From an uncultured Akkermansia sp. (GTDB lineage: Bacteria > Verrucomicrobiota > Verrucomicrobiia > Verrucomicrobiales > Akkermansiaceae), in the NCBI GenBank assembly GCA_947589295.1, contig CANQBZ010000019.1, positions 1 through 43,573 of the forward strand: a stretch of DNA of 43,573 nucleotides. The letters are read 5' to 3'. Shown piece by piece: positions 16,256 to 24,970 of the stretch. Under the pieces are notes generated by a model that did no database searches, had not been told where the DNA came from, and saw nothing but the letters and a program-made list of their open reading frames with translations. The translations under genes were made by a program, and so were the position numbers. The stretch's first letter is position 1; each line of letters opens with the position of its first letter.

Positions 16256-16831
16256 ATGCAAGAAAATGGCTGGAATACGATCGTACTCGGCAAGGAAGAA
16301 CGTCCTCAGGTGAGGCCGCAGGACTTGCTTGCCTTGGTGCAGCAGCTTGATCCCGATGATTACGATGAGGCCGTACAACAGTTTTTGGAGGAGTTTGAGC
16401 GCGGTGAGAGCCCGGAAAACCTGAAACGCGCGGCCACGCTGCTTCTGCAGGATGAAGTGGACTTGGCGCCGGAGCTCAAGGAGATGGATGTGCAGCCAGA
16501 TGAGAAGTTGATCGGGGTGCTACTGGCGATGGGGGCTGATCCGGATGCGCCGAATGCGTACGGTGAGCCGCCTTTGCACTTGGCTGCCAGATACGGGTAC
16601 GTCAACATTGCGCAGATGTTGCTTCTGGCTGGAGCGGATCCCCAGCGCCACAATTCACGCGGGCAACTGGCCATTGAGTTGTCCAACAATGCGGAGTTGA
16701 GGGCACTGCTTTCTCCGCACGCTGAGGAGACGCACGATCAACACTGCCATTGCGATTGCCACGGCGCTGATGGCCATGGTGAGCGCGATCACTGCGATGG
16801 CGATTGCCATTGCGGGCACAAGCACGGTTGA
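16256..16831 (+). CDS. Ankyrin-repeat protein with His/Cys-rich C-terminal tail
   Basis: 191-residue cytosolic-looking protein without signal peptide. Residues ~80-150 contain two ankyrin repeats: a partial one ending MGADPDAPNAYGEPPLHLAARYGYVNIAQMLLLAGADP and a second starting HNSRGQLAIEL. The N-terminal ~75 residues are acidic and helical. The last ~37 residues contain about 10 His and 6 Cys among Asp and Gly (HCHCDCH, HCDGDCHCGHKHG), which looks like a metal-binding tail for zinc, nickel or copper. Ankyrin repeats mediate protein binding, so a metal-responsive adaptor or metallochaperone is conceivable, but this is inference. It is divergent from purE and ends 5 bp from the convergent helicase stop. 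Confidence 0.75.
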   Translation: MQENGWNTIVLGKEERPQVRPQDLLALVQQLDPDDYDEAVQQFLEEFERGESPENLKRAATLLLQDEVDLAPELKEMDVQPDEKLIGVLLAMGADPDAPNAYGEPPLHLAARYGYVNIAQMLLLAGADPQRHNSRGQLAIELSNNAELRALLSPHAEETHDQHCHCDCHGADGHGERDHCDGDCHCGHKHG

Positions 16832-16836
16832 GTTCC

Positions 16837-18825
16837 CTAACCCTGCTCAACTTCATAGAGTTCTGGCGGCAGGGCAGTGAGGAAGCGCGAGGGAGTGCAA
16901 AATTGACCTTCGTAGCTGTGCCCGTTGTAGCGCGGGTAGGAGAGCGAAAGTCTATCCCTTGCGCGGGTGACGGCCACGTAAAAGAGGCGGTTTTCCTCCT
17001 CCATTTCGGCTGGATCGCAGCCGTTGATGGTTCGGTAGTGCGGGAACAGTCCCTCCCCCAGGAAAATGATGAACACGTGATTCCATTCCAATCCCTTGGC
17101 TTGGTGGATGGTGCTCAGGGTTATCTTGTCGTCCTCTTGCGTGGAAGGCTCGCGATCGGCTTCGCTAAGCAGGGCTACTTGGGAGAGGAAGTCATCGAGG
17201 CTTTCCACATCGGAAAGGGATCGCGCGAGCTGTTCGATATCTTCCATGCGTTCCTCGGCGTTCTCGTACTGTGCCCGCAGGAAAGGATCGATGCTTTGCA
17301 GCACGTGCATCACCATTTCTGCCGGAGTGAGCTCGTGGTCTTCGGGATGCAGGCCATCAAGCGTGTCGAGCATGGAGAGCCATTGCGGCTGGGCAGCGGC
17401 GGGCACGTTGACCTTGTTGGCGAGGTCTGCGTGTCGGCGCCGTGAGGTTGGAGGACTTTCATTCACCGGGTCTTGCCAAGCCTTTTGCCAGTTGATCCAC
17501 ATTTTGCCAGCGCTTATTTCACCCACCTTCGGGAAAGTGGAGACGATTCGGCGGAACGCCGTTTCGTCATTTGGGTTGGCGAGCAGACGCAAGTAGGCCA
17601 CCACATCTTTCACATGCGCTTGTTCAAAGAACCGCAGGCCACTGGTGATGCGGTAGGGGATGTGGCGGCGCGTCAGTTCCATTTGAATATCCAGGCTGTG
17701 AAAATGCGCGCGGTAGAGTACGGCGATCTCAGCCGGTTTTTCGCCATAGTCGATGAGCTCTGCGATGCGCTGTGCCACGTACATGGCTTCGGTGCGGTTG
17801 TCGGGCGCGGGATAAATAGTGGGCAACCGACCATCCCCCTGGCGGTTGGGTTGCAACACCTTGTGAAATTGTCGCTCGTTGCCGGCGATGGTCGCGTTGG
17901 CGATCTCTAAAATGGCGGGCAGACTGCGGTAGTTGGTTTCGATTTTGTACACCTCGGCATCCGGATAACGCTCGGTGAACTTGAAGATGTGGTCCACTTG
18001 CGCTCCACGCCAGGAATAGATGCTCTGCGCATCATCGCCCACTACCTCCAGACAGGTGTGTTGCCCGCCGCCCAGCAGGCTGATAATGCGATCCTGCAGC
18101 ACATTCGTGTCCTGGTATTCGTCCACCAGCACGTGCAGAAAACGCCCCTGTAGCATACTGCGTACTTCCTCATGCTGCTTCAACAGCTCAAGAAGGTTGA
18201 CCAGCAAGTCATCGAAGTCCATGGTGTTGGCCTCGCGCTTGCGCTGCGCGTAGTCCGCGTAGATGGCAGCGACGGTCTGGACATGCTTTTTGAGCGAGGG
18301 GTAGTTCATGCCCAGTAGCTCCTCCCAGTCGCGCCCGGTATTGGTAGCCAGGCTCAAGATGTTGAGCAACAGTTCCGGTTTGGGGAAGGGATCATTTTTT
18401 TTTTGTTTGCCAACATGTTGTTTGACGAGCGCGCGCATGAGAGCTTTTTGGTCATCGCTATCGATGATGGTGAAGCCGGGACGATAGCCGAGGCGTTCAG
18501 CGTGGGAGCGCAGGATGCGATTAGCAATGGAATGAAACGTACCGCCCCAGATGGCGCCCGATTGCATGCCTACAAGTTTTTGCACGCGTTCCAGCATTTC
18601 GTGTGCAGCCTTGTTGGTGAAGGTAAGTAGTAAAATTCGCCATCCGGGCACTCCCTGCGAAAGCAGCCAGGCCACTCGGTAGGTGAGCGTGCGTGTCTTA
18701 CCACTCCCTGCGCCAGCGATGACAAGCGCGTGCTGTGCTTGAGTCATGACAGCAGAGAGTTGCTGTGCATTGAGCAGGGACGCAAAGTCGATGGCATTTG
18801 CTGCTCCTGGGAGATCCGTGTGCAC
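16837..18825 (-). CDS. UvrD/PcrA-type superfamily 1 DNA helicase
   Basis: 662-residue ATP-dependent 3'-5' DNA helicase. Motifs in order: LNAQQLSAV (Q motif), AGAGSGKTRTL (Walker A), LTFTNKAAHEML (Ia), GGTFHSIANRIL, VDEYQDTN (Walker B), VGDDAQSIYSWRGA (III), ETNYRS (IV), STIHQAKGLEW (V) and EEENRLFYVAVTRARDRL (VI). Family members act in nucleotide excision and mismatch repair or clear proteins from DNA. It ends shortly after motif VI and so lacks the Tudor-like C-terminal tail of UvrD/PcrA (~720 residues). It is the last gene of the envelope operon, 6 nt after the OmpA gene. PcrA, UvrD and Rep cannot be told apart here with certainty. Confidence 0.92.
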   Translation of the reverse strand: MHTDLPGAANAIDFASLLNAQQLSAVMTQAQHALVIAGAGSGKTRTLTYRVAWLLSQGVPGWRILLLTFTNKAAHEMLERVQKLVGMQSGAIWGGTFHSIANRILRSHAERLGYRPGFTIIDSDDQKALMRALVKQHVGKQKKNDPFPKPELLLNILSLATNTGRDWEELLGMNYPSLKKHVQTVAAIYADYAQRKREANTMDFDDLLVNLLELLKQHEEVRSMLQGRFLHVLVDEYQDTNVLQDRIISLLGGGQHTCLEVVGDDAQSIYSWRGAQVDHIFKFTERYPDAEVYKIETNYRSLPAILEIANATIAGNERQFHKVLQPNRQGDGRLPTIYPAPDNRTEAMYVAQRIAELIDYGEKPAEIAVLYRAHFHSLDIQMELTRRHIPYRITSGLRFFEQAHVKDVVAYLRLLANPNDETAFRRIVSTFPKVGEISAGKMWINWQKAWQDPVNESPPTSRRRHADLANKVNVPAAAQPQWLSMLDTLDGLHPEDHELTPAEMVMHVLQSIDPFLRAQYENAEERMEDIEQLARSLSDVESLDDFLSQVALLSEADREPSTQEDDKITLSTIHQAKGLEWNHVFIIFLGEGLFPHYRTINGCDPAEMEEENRLFYVAVTRARDRLSLSYPRYNGHSYEGQFCTPSRFLTALPPELYEVEQG

Positions 18826-18831
18826 GTGGCG

Positions 18832-20142
18832 TCAGAAGTCGAGGTATATTTCCGCGCGGCGGTTTTCGCTGCGGATCGTGGAGATTGTTTGTCGGGAATC
18901 GCCGACTCTGTAGGAACGTCTCGGTTGGCTTTTCCCCATCCCTCGTGTGGAGATGCGGTTGGCTTCCACTCCATCGGCAATCAGCGCTTGTTTTACTGCT
19001 TCCGCGCGCCGTCGCGAGAGATCCATGTTGTAGACTTCGGTGCCCACATCATCAGTGTGACCGGAGATATTCAGCTCGCCGTTGCTGCGCTTGAGCAGCT
19101 GGGCCACAATACGTAGCTGGCTCACAGAGCGCGGACTGAGCTTATCATCGTCAAAGGCAAAGTAGAGCACCAGCGAATCTCCGCCTTGCGGGCTCTTGAC
19201 GATCGGGAAATACACGCCTCCCTCTTGTTCGGCAGCTTGCTCGTAGTGGGTGAGTAAATTGTCCAGTGACACAGCTTTTACGCGCCATCCGTCCTTTTCG
19301 TCACGCACCAGTTCAATGCCCACGTTGCTGGAATGACGGTTGTTTGCTGCCTTTTCTTTTGGGGAGAGATGGATAAGGTAGCCGGAGTTCTTTTCGTTGT
19401 GGTACATGTTGCGTATGGGGAGCCGTTCGCGCAACTTCAGGTCACCCTCTTCAAACATCATGCACAATCCTGCCAGTGTGGCGTCGGACACTTCACCGCC
19501 TGCGATAAGTCGCCGAGCCGTGTCCATATCTCCGCGCTGGAGAGCCTCTACAAAACCTTCCACCACGCTGAGGGCATCGCTTTCAGGCGTGAGTCGCATT
19601 TTGTCCGCTGGCGCTTTTTCGATGCTTTCCACGCGCGGCTCACCCTTTTCCGGAGTTGCGATGGTAACCAGCAGGTGCTCCTTTCCTCCCTCAGTGGAGA
19701 TACGGTAGCGAGTGATCTTTCCTGGGCCTTCCCTCGGGATGACGGTGCCGACTTCCTCCACGTTCACTTTGCCCTTGCCGGTGGTCTCCCATTCGCTGAG
19801 GGCTTTTTTTGATTCAGGCGAGAGTTGCGAATCATTGGCAATTTTTTCCAACGCAGCTGATCTTTGCTCCGGCGGAAGTTGCAGGGCTTGCGCTATCCGC
19901 ATGGCTGAAGCATGTTCTGCCGAGTGTGGTTGTTCAACTGGGCGCACGGGGATCGTGGTTTGAGGAGCCGGGTGAGGCGGCGGTGGTTGGGGCTGTTCTG
20001 CGGGCGCAGACTGTGGCTTCGTCTGTTCAACGGGCGGTGGAGGCGCGGGCTCTGTTTCCTGACTGCCGCGGTAGATGCCGGTGATACCCGCTGCGATGAG
20101 TAAAATGATGATAAGGATAATGAGGATGGGGTGTTGTTTCAT
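18832..20142 (-). CDS. OmpA-C domain (peptidoglycan-binding) membrane-anchored protein
   Basis: 436-residue protein with an N-terminal membrane anchor (residues ~5-24, no obvious cleavage site), a Pro/Gln-rich linker (~30-75), a middle region (~90-290) with no family I recognise, and a C-terminal OmpA domain (~315-436). The OmpA part shows LYFAFDDDKLS, ISGHTDDVGTEVYNMDLSRRRAEAV with the meso-DAP-contacting Asp and Arg, and SENRRAEIYLDF at the end. It most likely ties the inner membrane to peptidoglycan from the periplasmic side. It overlaps the M23 gene by ATGA, linking it with cell-wall cleavage or shaping. Confidence 0.88.
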   Translation of the reverse strand: MKQHPILIILIIILLIAAGITGIYRGSQETEPAPPPPVEQTKPQSAPAEQPQPPPPHPAPQTTIPVRPVEQPHSAEHASAMRIAQALQLPPEQRSAALEKIANDSQLSPESKKALSEWETTGKGKVNVEEVGTVIPREGPGKITRYRISTEGGKEHLLVTIATPEKGEPRVESIEKAPADKMRLTPESDALSVVEGFVEALQRGDMDTARRLIAGGEVSDATLAGLCMMFEEGDLKLRERLPIRNMYHNEKNSGYLIHLSPKEKAANNRHSSNVGIELVRDEKDGWRVKAVSLDNLLTHYEQAAEQEGGVYFPIVKSPQGGDSLVLYFAFDDDKLSPRSVSQLRIVAQLLKRSNGELNISGHTDDVGTEVYNMDLSRRRAEAVKQALIADGVEANRISTRGMGKSQPRRSYRVGDSRQTISTIRSENRRAEIYLDF

Positions 20143-20996
20143 GGTGTTAAAAATTGTTGGGGTTTCACGGGGATAAAGCCTTCCTTCGCCCCGGGTATGG
20201 GCGTTGGTGCCGCAGAAGTATCCTGCATCAATGCTTCGCGGATACGAATGCGCCGCACCTCCGAGTAGGGGTCCGGCATAGGAGGTGCAGGATACCTGCG
20301 GATAAGCTCGGCAGGGTCTGTGCGGTTCATGGTGCCCGTAGGGTGATACCCGCGCATGCCAGCCTCAGTGCTCAGCGAGCGTACGGCCTCAAAATGCAGG
20401 TGAGCGAAGTATTTCCCATTGGCTGTCCCGATGGTGCCGATACGCTGCCCCCGGCTCACAAATTGGCCAACGCGGGCTTCTCTCGTGTTGAGGTGCGCGT
20501 AGAGGGTCTGCACGATTCCTTTTTCACCCGGAATCCGATGCGCCAGTACCACCACATTGCCCCACTCGTCTGAGGGCACGCCACTGTACACAACCAACCC
20601 ACGCCCGGCAGCGCACACAGGTTCGCCTAAATCAGTGTTTTCTCCTCCGATGCCGTTGAGGTCTTTGCCGGTGTGGTGGCCATGTCGCTTTTGGTTCATG
20701 GCGCCAAAGGGCTGGGCATCGTAGATCATAGCGCCGGTTGGGGCGCCGCATGGCCATTGAAAACCATCGACTTCCGGCGCCGTAACGACCTGCTCCGGGC
20801 TGAGCAAGATGAGGCCGCCGATTAGCTGCGCCACGCTCTGTTTGGAAGGATCGGCAGGAGGTGTTGTTGCTCCTTTCTCCCCGGCGTCGCGCGCGCTAAG
20901 CCACCAGCAGAACCCTACCGCCCCCGCGCACAAGAGCACGATAAAGAGTTTGCGAAAAAAGGGCATTCTGCGCGGAGAGGCGGGCATCCCCTTCAT
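20139..20996 (-). CDS. M23-family metallopeptidase (LytM/peptidoglycan endopeptidase)
   Basis: 285-residue membrane-anchored protein: hydrophobic segment at ~10-30 (KLFIVLLCAGAVGFCWWLSA), then a periplasmic M23 domain. Zinc-ligand motifs are HHTGKDLNG (H-x3-D) and AHLHFEAV (H-x-H), with the conserved glycine-rich barrel GQFVSRGQRIGTIGT between. Both motifs are intact, so it is probably active on peptide cross-links of peptidoglycan rather than an EnvC-like degenerate regulator. ATG at 20996 was chosen; the frame extends to a TTG at 21023. It follows the acyltransferase gene by 77 bp and overlaps the OmpA gene by 4 bp. Confidence 0.88.
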   Translation of the reverse strand: MKGMPASPRRMPFFRKLFIVLLCAGAVGFCWWLSARDAGEKGATTPPADPSKQSVAQLIGGLILLSPEQVVTAPEVDGFQWPCGAPTGAMIYDAQPFGAMNQKRHGHHTGKDLNGIGGENTDLGEPVCAAGRGLVVYSGVPSDEWGNVVVLAHRIPGEKGIVQTLYAHLNTREARVGQFVSRGQRIGTIGTANGKYFAHLHFEAVRSLSTEAGMRGYHPTGTMNRTDPAELIRRYPAPPMPDPYSEVRRIRIREALMQDTSAAPTPIPGAKEGFIPVKPQQFLTP

Positions 20997-21073
20997 GGTA
21001 ACGGAATGGGGCCCTGTTTTCAAGCTTTATTAGTGGCAGAAGGACACAACTTTTTGATGCACATATGCGCAAT

Positions 21074-22492
21074 TCACACATTAATGTTGTGGAACCACTT
21101 GAAGTTGGCCTCATATTCTTCAGTTGTGTGAGGAGAGATGCGGAACGTACAATCAGCACCACGTCTGTAATGCAGGCGAAAACGTTTGGCCAACGGGTGA
21201 TCTTCCCAGCCTATCGTGTAGACTGGGAAGATTCCCTGAAACTGCCGCCACAGCGCCCTGCCGCCACCGAACATGAAGAGTACATCAAAGGGTCCATCAT
21301 TGTAGATGGCGTCTTCCTCCAACTGTTTGCTTACACTCATTTCTGCGTCCGACAAGATCATGCGGTGTACACCGTCTGTCTTACTCCAGAATGTTTCCTG
21401 ATTGCTGAGGCAAGTGACGATGACCTGTGCATCCGGGCGGCAGTTGCTCAGCGCACGCACAACGGGAGCCAATGCGCGTGCTTCCTCAATGTTGTCGGGG
21501 CTTACGACAATCATACGAAATGGCAGGCGAGTGTGCTGGCGCACAATAGCGCGGGTGTTCTCATCCATTTCTGGGGCGATATTTAGGGTCGTTTTCCAAC
21601 GATGGTGCATCCACAACCCGTCTAATATGTGCTCATTTTGGCATTTTTCGAGCGCAAGATTTACCTGCATAGTGATATCCGGCAGGCTCTCGCAGCCTTC
21701 GGGCAGTCGAATCTCGCGTCCCAACACGGTATCCCAGTGCCCCAGGGAGGTGTTGCGTGTGAATACAGAAAACAGATGTCCCTTGCCCTTACAACGCTTG
21801 TAGATAATGGCAGGCAGGGGGGTTACGCCCGTCACCTTTCCAAAATAGGGCAAGTAAATACCCTCTGCCGTAAATTGATCACTCAGCACGCCCAGCAACC
21901 CACCTCCGTGCGCCAGCTTGAGCACTTCCCTCAGTCCGTCCTCCTTGCTGTACATCTCGCAGCCATAACGCGTGCGAGACTTGTAGATGAAGTCTTCCAG
22001 CAGCGGGTTGGAAAGTCGCCGGTACATGGATGCAAAGCGCGGTATGCGGTGGAAGAGCGGGCGGATGCGTGCCAAAGCCTCCCAGTTGCCGGCGTGCGGA
22101 ATACAGGAGACAACGGTATGCCCATTTGAACCACAGCGTTCAAAGATATCGGCCCCCTCCACGTGGATGAAACGCTTGAATTCACGCTCTTTCATGAGCC
22201 CGGTCTTCATGGAGCAGGCAAGGTTCATCGTCGTGCGCACTATATTGCGGCGCACCATTGAGCTGAGCTGACCCGCCCTGAGGGTCGGATCGACCACAAT
22301 GCGCAAATTCCGCGCCACAATGCAGCGTCTTTTCCCCGCAAAAGCCCACACTAGGTACCCCACGATGCGCCCCATGATGGCTACGACGCGCACATCCGTC
22401 ATCTTCATGAAAATGCAGATGAATTTGTAAAAGCAATACGAGAAATAATGTTTGAGGTGCGCTTTTCTGTTCTGGTTGTCTGTGCGGGGCAT
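21074..22492 (-). CDS. LpxL/HtrB-type lipid A acyltransferase fused to a glycosyltransferase-like domain
   Basis: 472-residue protein. Residues ~20-315 are a lysophospholipid/lipid A late acyltransferase domain: CIPHAGNWEALARI gives the H-x4-E catalytic motif, followed by ASMYRRLSNPLLEDFI, LGVLSDQFTAEGIYLPYFG (usual D-Q in this family) and LPAIIYKRCKGKG. It should add an acyl chain to lipid A at the inner membrane. Residues ~325-472 (RMIVVSPDNIEEARALAPVVRAL, VIVTCLSNQETF, DVLFMFGGGRALW) look like the N-terminal Rossmann half of a GT9/heptosyltransferase-type protein, without a complete donor domain. LpxL alone is ~300 residues, so this is an extension I have not seen described. Confidence 0.8.
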   Translation of the reverse strand: MPRTDNQNRKAHLKHYFSYCFYKFICIFMKMTDVRVVAIMGRIVGYLVWAFAGKRRCIVARNLRIVVDPTLRAGQLSSMVRRNIVRTTMNLACSMKTGLMKEREFKRFIHVEGADIFERCGSNGHTVVSCIPHAGNWEALARIRPLFHRIPRFASMYRRLSNPLLEDFIYKSRTRYGCEMYSKEDGLREVLKLAHGGGLLGVLSDQFTAEGIYLPYFGKVTGVTPLPAIIYKRCKGKGHLFSVFTRNTSLGHWDTVLGREIRLPEGCESLPDITMQVNLALEKCQNEHILDGLWMHHRWKTTLNIAPEMDENTRAIVRQHTRLPFRMIVVSPDNIEEARALAPVVRALSNCRPDAQVIVTCLSNQETFWSKTDGVHRMILSDAEMSVSKQLEEDAIYNDGPFDVLFMFGGGRALWRQFQGIFPVYTIGWEDHPLAKRFRLHYRRGADCTFRISPHTTEEYEANFKWFHNINV

Positions 22493-22503
22493 TGATGGCT
22501 TTC

Positions 22504-23322
22504 TTAGTAGGCGGAATCTTGGATAGGAATAAATCTCACGTGACCCTCCGAGCCGTTGCGGCCGCCGGTGAACTCCGGGTAGTAGCCGTGCTGCTGAACG
22601 AGGGATGCAAACTCAGCATAGCTTCCCACAAGCGAGTGTAAGGCGGGACGAAGCATCTCCATGTAGCGTTGCGGCAATCCCACTTGTCCGATCTTCCCTC
22701 CACGAGGGAGAGAATTAAATAGCGGTTCTCCACCGCGAAAATCAACACGAATGCGGGGATGTCCATTCAGATGTTCGCGAGCAAAGCTGAGATTCACGGC
22801 CGTAGTTTGGTGCAAGTGGGTGCTGAGCACGCGGTCAATGATAAGCTCTGCGTAGCCATCGTGCAGGCGTACCGCTAAGCCGTGTTCGTGCGCGATGAGT
22901 GAAAAGATGCCGCCTTGGCGCATGCGGCATGTGTCGCGCAGGTAGCGGTTAATTTCCCCCTCACTAAAGCTGATCTCGGCCCCTCCGGCGTTTTTGAGAG
23001 CGAGTGTCAAATCCCGGGGGTTACCGCGATCGTCATAGCCGGCGATGTCGCTCAAATCTTGAGGCTCCCACATTTGCACCACCACATAAGACAGACCGCC
23101 AGTGAACAGCAAAAACAATAACGTGGACAGGATAGACCACACGCTGAGTCGAGCCAGCACACCCCCCATGTTTTCTTGTTGCGGGGAAGGTTGCTCAGGA
23201 ACATTCTCCGAACTGTAATCATGCATCACCTCCCCCTCCTTGGCAGGGCTCAGTAGGCTGCCCCACGGGGATTCGCGTTGCCTGGCTAGACGCTCTCTGG
23301 TGCGGCGTTTGTTCTCCAGCAT
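22504..23322 (-). CDS. Single-pass membrane protein of unknown function
   Basis: 272-residue protein. The basic N-terminus (NKRRTRERLARQR) is followed by a single membrane helix at ~60-83 (ILSTLLFLLFTGGLSYVVVQMW) and a periplasmic domain of ~190 residues with no family I recognise (ISFSEGEINRYLRDTC, VDFRGGEPLFNSLPRGGKIG). ATG at 23322 was chosen because the first in-frame ATG (23334) lies inside the -10 box TATAAT of its promoter. It heads the envelope operon (acyltransferase, M23, OmpA, helicase), 11 bp before the acyltransferase, so a role in outer-membrane or cell-wall assembly is a reasonable guess only. Confidence 0.7.
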   Translation of the reverse strand: MLENKRRTRERLARQRESPWGSLLSPAKEGEVMHDYSSENVPEQPSPQQENMGGVLARLSVWSILSTLLFLLFTGGLSYVVVQMWEPQDLSDIAGYDDRGNPRDLTLALKNAGGAEISFSEGEINRYLRDTCRMRQGGIFSLIAHEHGLAVRLHDGYAELIIDRVLSTHLHQTTAVNLSFAREHLNGHPRIRVDFRGGEPLFNSLPRGGKIGQVGLPQRYMEMLRPALHSLVGSYAEFASLVQQHGYYPEFTGGRNGSEGHVRFIPIQDSAY

Positions 23323-23332
23323 GACCAAGCCC

Positions 23333-23360
23333 ATTATAACACGTGCCCTTCGGATGAAAA
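23333..23360 (-). promoter_or_regulatory. Promoter of the envelope operon, -10 overlapping an upstream ATG
   Basis: On the minus strand TTTTCA (23360-23355) is 16 bp from a consensus TATAAT (23338-23333). The -10 ends 10 nt before the ATG at 23322, so the leader would be about 4 nt. The ATG at 23334 is part of the -10 itself and cannot be in the transcript. Confidence 0.6.
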
Positions 23361-23439
23361 GCGAAAAAAACTACTGCTTGATTAGACTTAATTTCAAAAT
23401 AGTGTGATAGGTGAGGAACTCTGCTGTAAGAAAAAAGAC

Positions 23440-23467
23440 TTTTCATGCGGGGAGAGCGGAGTATAAT
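23440..23467 (+). promoter_or_regulatory. Promoter of gdhA
   Basis: TTTTCA (23440-23445), 16 bp, then consensus TATAAT (23462-23467): the same -35 hexamer and spacer as the divergent envelope promoter. It leaves a GC-rich leader of about 60 nt before gdhA, unlike most promoters in this window. Confidence 0.6.
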
Positions 23468-23532
23468 CTTGTGCGTCTGACTGCCACGGGCGGTGAGCCA
23501 GTGGTGGGAACCCCAGACCGGCTTTACGAACT

Positions 23533-24891
23533 ATGACAGAATACACCACACGCGTGCTGGATGCAGTACGCAGCAAAAACGCGCATGAGCCTGAATTCTT
23601 GCAGGCTGTGCAGGAAGTCATCTCCACGATTGAGCCGGTTCTCTCCGCCGAGAAAAAATACGAAGAGAACTGCATTTTGGAGAGAATTACGGAACCCGAA
23701 CGCACCATTATCTTCCGTGTGCCGTGGACAGATGATACCGGGCGCATCCACATTAACCGAGGCTTCCGAGTTGAGTTCAACAGCGCTATCGGGCCTTACA
23801 AGGGAGGTTTGCGTTTCCATCCTTCTGTGAACCTCGGCATCCTGAAATTCTTGGGTTTTGAGCAGGTGTTCAAAAACTCTCTCACCACGCTCGCCATGGG
23901 CGGTGGCAAGGGCGGTTCCGACTTTGACCCGAAGGGCAAGAGCGATGCAGAAGTGATGCGCTTCTGCCAGAGCTTCATGACGGAGCTGCAGCGTCACATC
24001 GGCGCAGACACGGATGTGCCCGCTGGCGACATTGGCGTGGGCGGCCGAGAGATTGGCTACCTGTTCGGGCAGTATAAGCGCCTGCGTAATGAGTTCACAG
24101 GCGTGCTCACGGGCAAGGCGCTCAACTGGGGCGGCTCACTCATTCGCCCGGAGGCTACGGGCTACGGCTGCGTCTACTTTGCGCAGAATATGCTTGCCAC
24201 GCGCAATGATGATGTATCGGGCAAGGTGTGTACGGTGTCCGGCTCGGGCAACGTGGCGCAGTACTTGGTGGAGAAGTTGAACGAGCTCGGCGCCAAGGTT
24301 GTCACCATGTCCGATTCCAACGGCACCATCTACGACCCGGCTGGAATTGATGCCGAGAAGCTTGCCTGGGTGATGGAGCTCAAGAATGTGCGCCGTGGTC
24401 GCATCAAAGAGTATGCCGCTAAGTTCTCCGGTTCCAAATACATGGAGGGTCAACGCCCCTGGAGCATCCCCTGCGACTGTGCGTTTCCCTGCGCCACGCA
24501 GAATGAGATCAACGGTGCGGATGCCGCCACGCTCGTGAAGAACGGGTGCAAGCTCGTGGCCGAGGGCGCTAACATGCCTACCGATTTAGATGGCATCAAC
24601 GTGTACCTTGATTCCAAGATTCTCTACGGTCCGGCCAAGGCTGCCAACGCGGGTGGCGTGGCTGTTTCAGGCCTTGAGATGGCTCAGAACAGCCAACGGC
24701 TCAACTGGACCCGCGAACAGGTGGACGCCAAGCTCTTTGATATCATGAAGAATATCCACCAAAACGCGTACGAGCACGCCCGCGAGTACAGCAAGGACTG
24801 CACGGCCGAGTTCACCAACTACGTGGCCGGCGCCAATATCGCCGGTTTTGTGAAGGTCGCGGATGCCATGATTGATCAAGGCCTTGTGTAA
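23533..24891 (+). CDS. gdhA: NADP-type glutamate dehydrogenase
   Basis: 452-residue hexameric-type glutamate dehydrogenase, which fixes ammonia onto 2-oxoglutarate to give glutamate. Signature segments: GPYKGGLRFHPSVNLGILKFLGFEQ, the active-site TTLAMGGGKGGSDFDPKGKSD with catalytic Lys and Asp (ADTDVPAGDIGVGGREIGYL), and the Rossmann motif VSGSGNVAQYLVEKL followed by TMSDSNG. The sequence after the cofactor-binding strand (S-D-S rather than an acidic E) fits NADP preference, as do the ~450-residue length and KLVAEGANMPT. It stands alone with its own promoter and a strong terminator. Confidence 0.96.
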   Translation: MTEYTTRVLDAVRSKNAHEPEFLQAVQEVISTIEPVLSAEKKYEENCILERITEPERTIIFRVPWTDDTGRIHINRGFRVEFNSAIGPYKGGLRFHPSVNLGILKFLGFEQVFKNSLTTLAMGGGKGGSDFDPKGKSDAEVMRFCQSFMTELQRHIGADTDVPAGDIGVGGREIGYLFGQYKRLRNEFTGVLTGKALNWGGSLIRPEATGYGCVYFAQNMLATRNDDVSGKVCTVSGSGNVAQYLVEKLNELGAKVVTMSDSNGTIYDPAGIDAEKLAWVMELKNVRRGRIKEYAAKFSGSKYMEGQRPWSIPCDCAFPCATQNEINGADAATLVKNGCKLVAEGANMPTDLDGINVYLDSKILYGPAKAANAGGVAVSGLEMAQNSQRLNWTREQVDAKLFDIMKNIHQNAYEHAREYSKDCTAEFTNYVAGANIAGFVKVADAMIDQGLV

Positions 24892-24913
24892 GTGCCTCTC
24901 ACATGCTTCCACA

Positions 24914-24947
24914 CTGCCCGGCTTGGCAACAGGCCGGGCAGATTTTT
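24914..24947 (+). terminator. Intrinsic terminator of gdhA
   Basis: A perfect 9-bp GC-rich stem (CTGCCCGGC at 24914-24922 pairing with GCCGGGCAG at 24933-24941) with a 10-nt loop is followed by ATTTTT. It lies 22 bp after the gdhA stop. There is no T-run on the other side, so it serves gdhA rather than the convergent peptidase gene. Confidence 0.9.
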
Positions 24948-24970
24948 ATGGTGGTGTCTTGTCGGAGCGT

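Noticed and set aside
16103..16378. N-terminal extension of the purE frame
   Set aside because: It would cover the promoters and the start of the divergent ankyrin gene; the conserved PurE N-terminus begins at 16102.
23468..23532. gdhA leader as a riboswitch
   Set aside because: GC-rich with small complementary patches (CCAC/GTGG) but no match to any riboswitch core I know, and too short for most.
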